Source: Inhella crocodyli (GTDB lineage Bacteria; Pseudomonadota; Gammaproteobacteria; Burkholderiales; Burkholderiaceae_C). Taken from it: a DNA stretch of 64,000 nucleotides. The notes under the pieces are model-generated. The model was not told where the DNA came from. It worked only from the letters and a program-made list of their open reading frames with translations, and ran no database searches. Of the stretch, positions 36,969 to 45,059 are shown one piece after another. The stretch is taken from contig NZ_SACM01000001.1 of the NCBI RefSeq assembly GCF_004004565.1, forward strand, positions 248,001 to 312,000. The letters are read 5' to 3'. The position numbers and the translations under genes are program-made. The stretch's first letter is position 1. Each line of letters begins with the position of its first letter.

Positions 36969-38507
36969 ATGATGATGACGGGTGTGCGTGCCGAGCGAAT
37001 CCGAGATGCCGACCGCTTGTTGGCCTTGATGCTGCTGGTGTTCGCGGTGTACGCCTTGGTGGTGGCTTTCAACCATGACAAGTTGAGTGCGACCTTGGCG
37101 GTCTTGGTGCCGACTGGGGTGCTGGTGGGCGTGCGACTGCGCAGCGCGGTGGCGGACACCTTCATGGCCTTCGTGCTGCCACTCGCCTTGTGTGCGGTGA
37201 CCCTGCTCTTGGCCTACCAAGTGAACGGCAGCTATGTTGCGCATGCAGGCCTGTTCGTTGCGCTGTGCACGCTGGTGGTTTACGAAGACTGGCGCCGCGT
37301 GGCGCTGGTGGGCGTGGTGCTGTCCGTGGGTCGTCTGCTGGCGTCCGACTGGTTCGACGCCGGCGCCCCCGGCAAGGCCTTTTCCGGACTGCCGCCTGTG
37401 GTGGGCGACGTGGTGGTGTTGCTGATGCTGACCCTGATCTTGGGCGTTTACACCCGCAAGATGGCAAAGCGCACCGAGGAGCACCTCGAAATGGACTTCT
37501 TGGTGCGCGCCATGGGGCGCGACGGTCCCATTCGCTTGAACCTGGACGCGGTGCGCGTGCACTCGCCCGTGGGCCTGCGACTGAAGGACGCGCAAACGCG
37601 CATGGCCGGGCTCTTGCGCAAGGTGCGCGAGGTCATCTTCGAGGTGCACAACGCCGCCAACGAGATGTCGAGCAGCAGCCAAGACCTGCTCGACCGCACC
37701 CAGAGCACGCACACCGGCTTGAACGATGCCGCGATGAGCTTGGAGCAAATCAACGTCATCGTGCAAGAGAGCGCGCGCGCGGCGAGCGAGGCCCGCAGCC
37801 ACGCCGCCCAGGCGTCCACGATGGCCGGCCACGGGGGCGAGCAGGTGCAGCAGGTGGTCAGCGCCATGCGCGAGATCGAGGTCTCCTCGAAGCGCATCAC
37901 CGACATCATTGGCGTCATCGACAGCATCGCTTTCCAAACCAACATCCTGGCCTTGAACGCGGCCGTCGAAGCGGCGCGGGCGGGGGAGCAGGGCCGCGGC
38001 TTTGCGGTCGTGGCGGCGGAGGTGCGCATGCTGGCCAAGCGCTCGTCCGAAGCCGCGCGGGAGATCAAGGGCTTGATCGGCGAATCGGTCGAAAGCGTCC
38101 AGCGCGGGACCGAATTGGCCGATGGCGCCGGCCGGGCCATGACCGACCTGGTGGAAGCCGTGCGGCGCGTGGGCGCGGTGTTCGAGTCCTTGACCGCCGA
38201 CTCGTCGGAGCACGCCCAGGGCATCGACGTGATCACCGCGTCGGTGCGCGAGCTGGACGCGGTGACCAAGCAAAACGTTCTCGTTGCCGATCGCAGCGGC
38301 GAGATGGCGCATCAGCTGCAGCAGCAGGCGGCCATCTTGGCCGAGGTCTTGAGCGCGTTCCGGTTGGGCGATGACGCGGCGGTGGACCAACTGCGGGCCG
38401 AGGCGGCCGAAGCCGTGGAGCGCATGGGCCGGCAGCGCGCCCAGGCCAAGGCTCGAGGCGACCTGGGCGATGGCGCCCACGGCAGCAGCACGGTTGACTT
38501 CTTTTAA
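36969..38507 (+). CDS. Six-TM chemoreceptor with cytoplasmic MCP signalling domain
   Basis: The 512-residue protein has about six TM helices in the first ~165 residues (LLALMLLVFAVYALVVAF, LSATLAVLVPTGVLVGV, FMAFVLPLALCAVTLLLAY and three more). There is no large periplasmic domain, so it probably senses membrane state or a membrane-partitioned cue. A HAMP-like linker and the MCP hairpin follow (IDSIAFQTNILALNAAVEAA near 325). Its signalling domain differs from those of the two receptors upstream. The tail ends STVDFF. An in-frame ATG exists at 36909, but 36969 has an AAGGA ribosome site and avoids a non-hydrophobic extension. The stop overlaps the stop of the XdhC-like gene on the other strand. 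Confidence 0.9.
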   Translation: MMMTGVRAERIRDADRLLALMLLVFAVYALVVAFNHDKLSATLAVLVPTGVLVGVRLRSAVADTFMAFVLPLALCAVTLLLAYQVNGSYVAHAGLFVALCTLVVYEDWRRVALVGVVLSVGRLLASDWFDAGAPGKAFSGLPPVVGDVVVLLMLTLILGVYTRKMAKRTEEHLEMDFLVRAMGRDGPIRLNLDAVRVHSPVGLRLKDAQTRMAGLLRKVREVIFEVHNAANEMSSSSQDLLDRTQSTHTGLNDAAMSLEQINVIVQESARAASEARSHAAQASTMAGHGGEQVQQVVSAMREIEVSSKRITDIIGVIDSIAFQTNILALNAAVEAARAGEQGRGFAVVAAEVRMLAKRSSEAAREIKGLIGESVESVQRGTELADGAGRAMTDLVEAVRRVGAVFESLTADSSEHAQGIDVITASVRELDAVTKQNVLVADRSGEMAHQLQQQAAILAEVLSAFRLGDDAAVDQLRAEAAEAVERMGRQRAQAKARGDLGDGAHGSSTVDFF

Positions 38508-39469
38508 GCGCTTGGCCGGGCTGGCCGGCGCGCTTGCACCAGGGCCGCCGCGATGGACACCGCGATTTCGGCGGGCGTGCGCGAGCCGATGTCCAGGCCC
38601 ACGGGGCCGCGCAGGCGGGCGACGGCCGCCTCGTCCAGGTCCAGCTGCCGCAGGCGCTCGCGCCGCTTGGCAGTGGTGAGCGGCGAGCCGATCGCCCCCA
38701 CGTAGAAGGCGGGCGAGGGCAGGGCCTCCAACAGCGCGAGGTCGTCGACCTTGGGGTCGTGCGACACGGCGATCACCGCCGTGCGGGCATCGGGCCGCAG
38801 CCGGCGCAGCCAGTCGTCGGGTTGCTCGCGGCTCAACGGTGCACCGTCCAGGTCCCAGCCCTCGGCGTACTCGGCGCGGGGGTCGCACACACAGACGGCG
38901 AAATCCAGGGTCATCAAGAGCGGTGCCAGGTAGCGCCCGAGCTCGGCCGCCCCCACGACCAGGGCGCGGTAATGCGGGCCCAGGGGCACGCGGTAGCCCT
39001 GCGCGTCCTCCTCGAAGCCTTGGTCGGGGTCGGCGTCCAGCAGGGCGCTGAGGCCGTCCTGCCACCGCACCTCGCGCCGCACGGTGCATTGGGCTTCGAT
39101 CGCGGCGACGGCCTGGCGCACCACGGCGGGGTCCCACTGGGCCTCCAGGGCCACCCGCAGCGTGTTGTTGCAGGGCAGGCGGTAGCGCGCTTGCTCGTCG
39201 GCCCCGACGCCGAAGACGCGCAGCACGGGCGCTGGCCCGGCCTGCGCCCAACGCCCTTGCACGACTTCGCGCACCAGGTCGTCTTCCACGCAGCCGCCCG
39301 AGACCGAGCCCACCACCCAGCCGTCGTCGCGGATGGCCGCCATCGCGCCGGGCGGGCGCGGGCTGCCGCCGTAGGTGCTCAGCACCGTGGCCAGCACCAC
39401 CGCGTGCCCGTGCTCGCGCCAGCGCAGCGCGGTGCTGAGCACGTCGTGGTCGTTGCCGCGGGCTGGCAT
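38504..39469 (-). CDS. XdhC/CoxI-family protein
   Basis: XdhC-like proteins insert or sulfurate the molybdenum cofactor of xanthine-dehydrogenase-type enzymes. The ~321-residue protein begins with the XdhC/CoxI domain (AVVLATVLSTYGGSPRPPGA, VVGSVSGGCVEDDLV, PCNNTLRVAL). It ends with a Rossmann domain (ALVVGAAELGRYLAPLLMTL, VCDPRAEY, VIAVSHDPKVDDLALLEAL, YVGAIGSPLTTAKRRERL). The start may be ATG 39469 (used) or ATG 39505, which lies only 30 bases from the LexA-like boxes. No molybdenum hydroxylase gene is in the window. Confidence 0.85.
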   Translation of the reverse strand: MPARGNDHDVLSTALRWREHGHAVVLATVLSTYGGSPRPPGAMAAIRDDGWVVGSVSGGCVEDDLVREVVQGRWAQAGPAPVLRVFGVGADEQARYRLPCNNTLRVALEAQWDPAVVRQAVAAIEAQCTVRREVRWQDGLSALLDADPDQGFEEDAQGYRVPLGPHYRALVVGAAELGRYLAPLLMTLDFAVCVCDPRAEYAEGWDLDGAPLSREQPDDWLRRLRPDARTAVIAVSHDPKVDDLALLEALPSPAFYVGAIGSPLTTAKRRERLRQLDLDEAAVARLRGPVGLDIGSRTPAEIAVSIAAALVQARRPARPSA

Positions 39470-39534
39470 GAGGGCAGGGGGGCGGGGCGGGGAAAGGCGT
39501 TGCATTGTGCGACGGCGGCCACAAGGCGGGGAAA

Positions 39535-39573
39535 TACTGTGCTTGCATCCAGTAACTGGATGGATATACAGTT
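39535..39573 (+). promoter_or_regulatory. Two abutting LexA-like boxes over a candidate promoter
   Basis: Box 1 is TACTGTGCTTGCATCCAGTA (39535-39554): CTGT, 8 bases, CCAG, with palindromic TA ends. Box 2 is AACTGGATGGATATACAGTT (39554-39573): CTGG, 8 bases, ACAG. Each departs from the CTGT-N8-ACAG LexA consensus by one base, and they share one base. The centre (39547-39563) is also a perfect palindrome, CATCCAGT-A-ACTGGATG. A possible promoter lies inside: TTGCAT at 39543 and TATACA at 39565, spacer 16. LexA bound here would block it. The gene that follows in the same direction is the 28-codon ORF at 39633. Confidence 0.6.
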
Positions 39574-39632
39574 GTGGACATCGGGCCCTGCGCCGACGCG
39601 CGACGCCCTCCACCCCTCACAGAGCGACCGCC

Positions 39633-39719
39633 ATGAACAAGCACGACTTCCGCCTGGTTTACCGCCCCGAGCCCGAGCGCATGCCCCGTTGGGTGGCGCG
39701 CTTTTTGATGTGGTTCTGA
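39633..39719 (+). CDS. 28-residue ORF behind LexA-like boxes, candidate SOS microprotein
   Basis: The ORF begins MNKHDFRLVYRPEPER and ends with the aromatic, hydrophobic segment WVARFLMWF. It has seven basic and three acidic residues. It starts 60 bases after the second LexA-like box and stops 7 bases before the stop of the convergent diguanylate cyclase gene, so it is the only forward gene the promoter could serve. There is no strong Shine-Dalgarno sequence (CAGAGCGACC upstream). The arrangement recalls LexA-controlled small membrane toxins such as TisB, but the sequence is not similar and is less hydrophobic. I do not recognise a family. The longer in-frame reading from 39375 runs through the boxes and is unlikely. 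Confidence 0.5.
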   Translation: MNKHDFRLVYRPEPERMPRWVARFLMWF

Positions 39720-39726
39720 GCGCGCC

Positions 39727-42651
39727 TCAGCGCACGCAGTTGCGGCCGGCGGCCTTGGCGCGGTAGAGCGCTTCGTCGGCCGCCGTGAACAGGCTCTGCG
39801 GGCTGTTGGCGGCGTCGGGCACCCAGGCGGCCACCCCAAGGCTCAAGGTGACCGTGGGCCCCACGACCGACGCCGGGTGGGGCAGCGCGCGGGCTTCGCA
39901 CGCCGCGCGCAGGCGCTCGGCAAAGGCCAGCGCCGCTGTTCGGTCCAGGCCCGGCAGCAGCAGCACGAACTCCTCACCACCGTAGCGCGCGGCCAGGTCG
40001 CCGGCACGGCCGGCGATGTCCCGGATCACGTCGGCCACGGCGCGCAGGCAGTCGTCACCGGCGGCGTGGCCCACGCTGTCGTTGTAGGCCTTGAACGAAT
40101 CGATGTCGGCCAGCACCAGGGCCAAGGGCAGTTGCGCGCGGGCCGTGCGGCGCCACTCCCGCGCCAGCGCTTCGTCGAAGCGCCGTCGGTTGGCCAGGCC
40201 AGTGAGTGCGTCGGAGAACGACAGCGCCTCCAGGTGCTCGTTGGCCAGGCGCAGGGCCTCGGTCTTTTCGGCAACCACCCGCTCCATGTCGGCCTGGCGC
40301 TGCCGCAGGTGGCGGGTGCGCAACTGCACGGCGCCTGCCATGGCCAGCGCGGCGGCCACCACCGCGCCCAGTGCAGCCCAAGGGGTTTGGTACCAGCGGG
40401 GCTGCACGGTCACGGACAAGGGGGCCGCCTCGGCCCAGGTGTGACCGTCCAAGGTGGCGGCCACGCGGAAGCGGTACTGGCCGTGGGGCAGGCTCGGGAA
40501 GGTGGCCTCGCGGTGGTTCCCGACCTCGATCCAGTCCGGCGTCATGCCTTCCATGCGGTAGCGAAAGCGCACCCGCTCGGCGTGCCGCACGGTCGCGGCG
40601 GCGTAGCGCAAGGTCAGGGGCGGCGTGGCCCCGGGGGGCAGCACCAGGTCCGCCGACACCGGCAGGGACTGGCCCGCCAGGCTGATCGCCTCCACGCGCA
40701 GGACCGGTGGCGGCGGCAACTGCGGCAGGTGCTCGGGATCGATGCGCACCAGGCCCTTGAGCGAAGGCAGCCAGAGGCGACCGGCGGCGTCCACGGCCCC
40801 GGCCGGCTGCAGGCCGCCAGCGAAGGTCGGGGAACGCAAGGCGTCGCCCGGCCCGTAGCCCACGGCGTTCACGCGCGCCAAGCGGCCCTCGGCGAATGCG
40901 TTCAATTCGGCCAGGGCCACGCGGTACACGCCGCGGTTGCAGGTGATCCACATCCCGCCACGGCCGTCTTCGACAAACACTTGGGCCAAGCCATCCCACA
41001 GGCCGTCGCTGGGGCGCAGGGTGGCCAAGCGGCCCCCCTTGAGGCGGTGAATGCCTTCGCCGTTGGTGCCAATCCACAGCGCATCGTCGGCGTCCACGTG
41101 CAGGGACACGATCCAGTTGGAGACCAGGCCGTCTTGGCGCGTCAAGCGGGTGAATCGGCCCCCATGCCATCGCATCAGGCCGTCGCCGGTGGTGGCGAAC
41201 CACACGCTGCCGTCGGCCTGCTCGGCCACGGCGACCACGCCTTCCACGGGGGCGCCTTCGTCGCGCACGGGCACGAAGCGCTCGCCCTCGCGGCGGGCCA
41301 GTCCGGCGCGCGTGCCAACCCAGAGCACGCCGTGCCGGTCGCGGTGCACGACGCGCACGTCGACGTGCGGCAGGCCGTCGGCCAGGCCGTAGCGGCTCAG
41401 CCGTCCGTTGTGCCAGCGCACCAGGCCGGCGGTGTAGCTGCCCATCCACAGGCTGCCGTCGGCGTCCTCGTGCAGCGTGGACATTTCCAGGGTCGGCAGG
41501 CCGCTGTCGAGGCCCCAGCGGGTGACGTGGCCGTCGTGGATGCGGTCCACGCCGCCGCCCGCGCTGCTGACCCAAAGGCTGCCGTCGCGCGCCCGCAGCA
41601 CGGCGCGGGCGTTGTCCCCCGACAGGCCTTCGGCCTTGCCCAGCACGGCGAAGCTGCGCGGGCGCAGGCGGTTGAGCCCCCCGGTCCAACTGCCGATCCA
41701 CAGGCTGTCTTCGCGGTCGGCGTGCAGGGTCCAGATCTGGTCTCCTCCCAGACCCTGGGCGCTGCTCAAGGTCTGGAACTGCCGACCGTCCCAGCGCGCC
41801 ACGCCGGCGCCCCAGGTGCCGATCCACAAGGCGCCCCGCGGATCGCGGGCCAGGAAGGTGAGTTGGTCGCTGGGCAGGCCGTCGGCGGTGGTGTAGCGGC
41901 GCACCTGGTCGCCCTGCAGGTGCACCAGGCCGGCGCCCGCAGTGGCGACCCACACGCCGCCGTCGGGGTCGGCCAGCACGTGCCGCACCTCGGGGTGGGG
42001 CACCCCCTGGGCGGCCCCCCATGTCTTGAAGGCTTGCCCGTCGTAGGCCACCAGGCCGCCGCCGGTGGTGCCGATCCACAGCACGCCCTCGCGGTCGAAG
42101 GCCAGAGCGCGCAGGCGGTTGGTGGGCAGGCCGTCCTCCACGCGGAACGCGCGCACGCCCTCGCGGGTCCAGCGCAGCAGGCCGTTTTCGGTCGCGGCCC
42201 ACACGGCACCGTCCTTGGCCTGCGCGAAGGCCCAAACGCGGCGCCCGTCCAGCAGCTTGGGGTCGAAGACCGAGCGGAACTGGCCCGCCTGCCAGCGCGC
42301 CGCGCCGCCCGCATGGCCGATCCAGAGCACGCCGTCGCGGTCTTCCATCAAACCAAAGATGGGGCGCTTGGCCAGCGCGGGCACCTCGGGGTCGTCGACC
42401 CCGGTGAAGCGCAGGCCGTCGAAGCGCAACAGCCCGGCGCCGGTGCCCAGCCACAGGGTGCCATCGCGGGTCTGCTGCACGGCTTGCATGGCGCCGACCG
42501 GCAGGCCTTGGGCGTCTTGCCAGCCGTCGAGGGTGTGCGTGCTGAGCACCGCGTCCACCAGGGGGTGGGGCCCCGACGGCCCCGAGGCCGCCGCCGCGGC
42601 CAGGGCGATCCCGCCCAGCACCCCGGCCAGCAGGCGGCGCCAGCGCGGCAT
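39727..42651 (-). CDS. Diguanylate cyclase with periplasmic two-propeller sensor
   Basis: The 974-residue protein has a short N-terminal membrane anchor or signal (MPRWRRLLAGVLGGIALAAA). More than a dozen two-component-regulator propeller repeats follow (patterns such as GTLWLGTGAGLLRFDG and GVLWIGTTGGGLVAYDG, residues ~50-630). A Y_Y_Y beta domain (~640-745), one TM helix (~755-777), a coiled coil and a GGDEF domain come next. The active-site motif is GGEEF (891-895), preceded by RAGD five residues upstream, the inhibitory I-site. It would make c-di-GMP in response to a periplasmic ligand, perhaps an oligosaccharide as for related hybrid sensors. ATG 42651 is chosen over 42747 because it starts the hydrophobic segment. 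Confidence 0.92.
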   Translation of the reverse strand: MPRWRRLLAGVLGGIALAAAAASGPSGPHPLVDAVLSTHTLDGWQDAQGLPVGAMQAVQQTRDGTLWLGTGAGLLRFDGLRFTGVDDPEVPALAKRPIFGLMEDRDGVLWIGHAGGAARWQAGQFRSVFDPKLLDGRRVWAFAQAKDGAVWAATENGLLRWTREGVRAFRVEDGLPTNRLRALAFDREGVLWIGTTGGGLVAYDGQAFKTWGAAQGVPHPEVRHVLADPDGGVWVATAGAGLVHLQGDQVRRYTTADGLPSDQLTFLARDPRGALWIGTWGAGVARWDGRQFQTLSSAQGLGGDQIWTLHADREDSLWIGSWTGGLNRLRPRSFAVLGKAEGLSGDNARAVLRARDGSLWVSSAGGGVDRIHDGHVTRWGLDSGLPTLEMSTLHEDADGSLWMGSYTAGLVRWHNGRLSRYGLADGLPHVDVRVVHRDRHGVLWVGTRAGLARREGERFVPVRDEGAPVEGVVAVAEQADGSVWFATTGDGLMRWHGGRFTRLTRQDGLVSNWIVSLHVDADDALWIGTNGEGIHRLKGGRLATLRPSDGLWDGLAQVFVEDGRGGMWITCNRGVYRVALAELNAFAEGRLARVNAVGYGPGDALRSPTFAGGLQPAGAVDAAGRLWLPSLKGLVRIDPEHLPQLPPPPVLRVEAISLAGQSLPVSADLVLPPGATPPLTLRYAAATVRHAERVRFRYRMEGMTPDWIEVGNHREATFPSLPHGQYRFRVAATLDGHTWAEAAPLSVTVQPRWYQTPWAALGAVVAAALAMAGAVQLRTRHLRQRQADMERVVAEKTEALRLANEHLEALSFSDALTGLANRRRFDEALAREWRRTARAQLPLALVLADIDSFKAYNDSVGHAAGDDCLRAVADVIRDIAGRAGDLAARYGGEEFVLLLPGLDRTAALAFAERLRAACEARALPHPASVVGPTVTLSLGVAAWVPDAANSPQSLFTAADEALYRAKAAGRNCVR

Positions 42652-42787
42652 CCAGGCATGGAGGGGCGGGGTCAAAGCGGCCAAAGCGGACGGCAGATTG
42701 CGCAAAGCCGGGGAGGGTAGCCCAGCCCAAGGCCCGCCCGTCCGCAAGAAAACGGGGCCGGCGCGGCTTCCTCCACGCGCAGGCGCT

Positions 42788-43252
42788 TCAGCGCAGCAGG
42801 GGCAGGGGGCTGCTCTTGAGGCAGCGCAGCACGAAGCTGCTCTTGCTGTGGCGGATGCCCGGGATTTTGTAGAGCCGCTCGCGCAGCAGGCGTTCGTAGT
42901 CGCGCGTGTTTTCGACGGCGATGCGGATCAGGTAGTCGTAGTCGCCCGACACCAGGTAGGCGTCCAGCACCTCGGGGATCTCGGCCAGGGCCCGGCCAAA
43001 GGCGAACAGGGCCTCGTCGGAGTGGCTGTCCAGCGTGAGCTGCACGATCACGGTGTCGCCCAAGCCCAGCTTTTCGGCGTTCAGCCGCACGGTGTAGCCC
43101 TCGATCACGCCCGCGGCCTCCAGGCGCTTGATGCGCGCCCAGCACGGCGAACTCGTCAGGCCCACGCTGCGGCTGAGCTCGTTCAAGCTCATGCGCGCAT
43201 CGCGCTGCAGCGCCGTCAGAATGGCGCGATCGAAGCGGTCCAGCTCTTGCAT
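42788..43252 (-). CDS. Lrp/AsnC-family transcriptional regulator
   Basis: The 154-residue protein has the N-terminal helix-turn-helix (LDRFDRAILTALQRDARMSL, ELSRSVGLTSSPCWARIKRL) and the C-terminal RAM/AsnC ligand-binding domain (EIPEVLDAYLVSGDYDYLIR, then IPGIRHSKSSFVL). The family binds amino acids, often leucine. It is divergent from an acetolactate-synthase-like gene, and a 15-base match to the E. coli Lrp consensus lies 20 bases before its start. Autoregulation and control of the divergent gene are therefore likely. Confidence 0.93.
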   Translation of the reverse strand: MQELDRFDRAILTALQRDARMSLNELSRSVGLTSSPCWARIKRLEAAGVIEGYTVRLNAEKLGLGDTVIVQLTLDSHSDEALFAFGRALAEIPEVLDAYLVSGDYDYLIRIAVENTRDYERLLRERLYKIPGIRHSKSSFVLRCLKSSPLPLLR

Positions 43253-43272
43253 TTCGTTGAATCCTATGTTGC

Positions 43273-43287
43273 CAGCATATTTTGCTG
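43273..43287. promoter_or_regulatory. Perfect-consensus Lrp binding site
   Basis: CAGCATATTTTGCTG fits every position of the E. coli Lrp consensus YAGHAWATTWTDCTR. It is an inverted repeat (CAGCA, 5 bases, TGCTG) in an AT-rich island. It lies 20 bases upstream of the Lrp-family gene and 64 bases upstream of the acetolactate-synthase-like gene, which points in the other direction. Confidence 0.7.
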
Positions 43288-43351
43288 ACTATGGTGCCAT
43301 TGGAGAGAAAAGCAGCAGCACTTTCTGCGTCCTTCTCGGCACAGTGTGGGC

Positions 43352-45043
43352 ATGACCTCGCCCCCCACCTGCGCCACCTGGCTGGTCCGCACCCTGATTG
43401 AGCTGGGCGTGGACACCGTGTTCGGCTACCCCGGCGGCGCCGTGCTGCCGCTGTACGACGCCCTGCACGCCGAGCCCCGCCTGCGCCACGTGCTGGTGCG
43501 GCACGAGCAGGCCGCCGTGCACGCCGCCGAGGGCTACGCGCGCAGCACCGGGCGGGTGGGCGTGGTCTTCGTCACCTCGGGGCCCGGCGTCGCCAACACG
43601 GTGTCGGGGCTGTTGGATGCGCACGCCGATTCGGTGCCCGTGCTGCTGATCGCCGGGCAGGTGAAGCGCGAGGCCATCGGCACCCAGGCCTTCCAAGAGT
43701 GCGACGCGCTGTCCATCACCCGCAGCGTCACCCAATGGGGCGTGCAACTGCGCGAGCCCGAGGCCGTGGTGGCCACGGTGCGCGCCGCCTTTGCGCGCAC
43801 CCAGCAAGGGCGCCCGGGCCCGGTGCTGATCGACCTTCCCAAGGACGTGCAGGCCACGCCCGTGGCCTGCCCGCACGCGGGGCCGGCCGACGAGACAGCG
43901 ACCTGGCGGGATTGGCGGCCCGAAGCCAGCGCCGCGGCCGACTTGCTGGCCGCCGCGCAACGGCCGGTGTTCTATGGCGGCGGGGGCCTGGCCCGGGCCG
44001 GCGAGGGCGCTTGCGCCGCGTTCACCGACCTCGTTCGCCGCACCGGGGCGCCTTGCACGCTCACGCTGATGGGGCTGGGCGCCTTTCCCGCCAGCGACCC
44101 GCAGTGGCTGGGCATGCTGGGCATGCACGGCACGTTGGAGGCCAACCGCGCGATGCACGAGGCCGACCTGGTGCTGGCCGTGGGCGTGCGCTTCGACGAC
44201 CGCGTGACCGGGCGCCTGCGCGACTTCTGCCCCCAAGCGCGGTTCGTGCACTTGGACGTGGACCCCGCCCAGATCGGCCGCGTGGTGCGCCCGACCGTGG
44301 CCCTGGTGGGCGACTGCGCCGACACCGTGCCCGCGCTGGTCGACGCCTGGGGCGCGCGGCCGCCGCTGGCGCTGGCCCCCTGGTGGCAGCGCATCGAGGC
44401 TTGGCGGGCGCAGCGCTCGCTGGGCTTTGTCGAACGGCCGGACGCCATCGTGCCCCAGGCCCTGCTGCAGGCTCTGCACCGGCGCCTGCAGGGGCGGGAC
44501 GCCATCGTCAGCACCGACGTCGGCCAGCACCAGATGTGGGCGGCGCAGCACCTGGGCTTCGAGCGACCGCGGCGCTTCTTGAGCAGCGGGGGCGCCGGCA
44601 CCATGGGCTTTGGCCTGCCCGCGGCCATCGGCGCGCAACTGGCCCACCCAGGGCGGCCGGTGGTTTGCGTCAGCGGCGATGCCTCGGTGCTGATGAACCT
44701 GCAAGAAATGGCCACGGCGGTGCAGCACGGTGCGCCAGTGAAGCTGCTGGTGGTGAACAACGGCCGCATGGGCATGGTGCGGCAGTGGCAGGCCTTGCAC
44801 CACGGCGGGCGCCTGAGCCACAGCGGCACCGCGGCCATGCCCGACCTCGTGCGCGTGGCCGAAGGCTTCGGCTGGTGGGGCTTGCGCGTGCAGGCGCCCG
44901 GGGCCCTGGGCGAGGCGCTGGACGCCTGGCTGGCGCAGCCGGGTCCCGCCCTGCTGGATGTGGTGGTGCCGTCCGAGCTCGACTGCTACCCCATGGTGCC
45001 GGCCGGCGCGGGCCACCACGAGGTGATGCTGGCGCCGGCCTGA
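43352..45043 (+). CDS. Acetolactate-synthase-like ThDP enzyme, large subunit alone
   Basis: The 563-residue protein has the three ThDP-enzyme domains. The PYR domain has FGYPGGAVLPLYDAL and the catalytic Glu in VRHEQAAVHAAEGYAR. The central domain follows, then the PP domain with GLPAAIGAQLAHPGRPVVCV and the GDASVLMNLQEMATAVQH-GAPVKLLVVNN ThDP/Mg signature. This is the acetohydroxyacid synthase large-subunit pattern (first step of branched-chain amino-acid synthesis). No small regulatory subunit gene follows, so it may be a catabolic or stand-alone isozyme. ATG 43352 is preferred to GTG 43346. The divergent Lrp gene and Lrp box suggest leucine-responsive control, as for E. coli ilvIH. Confidence 0.88.
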   Translation: MTSPPTCATWLVRTLIELGVDTVFGYPGGAVLPLYDALHAEPRLRHVLVRHEQAAVHAAEGYARSTGRVGVVFVTSGPGVANTVSGLLDAHADSVPVLLIAGQVKREAIGTQAFQECDALSITRSVTQWGVQLREPEAVVATVRAAFARTQQGRPGPVLIDLPKDVQATPVACPHAGPADETATWRDWRPEASAAADLLAAAQRPVFYGGGGLARAGEGACAAFTDLVRRTGAPCTLTLMGLGAFPASDPQWLGMLGMHGTLEANRAMHEADLVLAVGVRFDDRVTGRLRDFCPQARFVHLDVDPAQIGRVVRPTVALVGDCADTVPALVDAWGARPPLALAPWWQRIEAWRAQRSLGFVERPDAIVPQALLQALHRRLQGRDAIVSTDVGQHQMWAAQHLGFERPRRFLSSGGAGTMGFGLPAAIGAQLAHPGRPVVCVSGDASVLMNLQEMATAVQHGAPVKLLVVNNGRMGMVRQWQALHHGGRLSHSGTAAMPDLVRVAEGFGWWGLRVQAPGALGEALDAWLAQPGPALLDVVVPSELDCYPMVPAGAGHHEVMLAPA

Positions 45044-45059
45044 GCGACGCGGGCGGGCC

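Noticed and set aside
39375-39719. A 114-residue version of the small ORF
   Set aside because: It would start inside the xdhC-like gene and run through the LexA-like boxes and promoter; its first 85 residues are shadow sequence.
40055-42730. Long reverse and forward alternative frames over the diguanylate cyclase
   Set aside because: They are frame-shifted shadows of the repeat-rich cyclase gene; only one frame has the propeller repeats and GGEEF.
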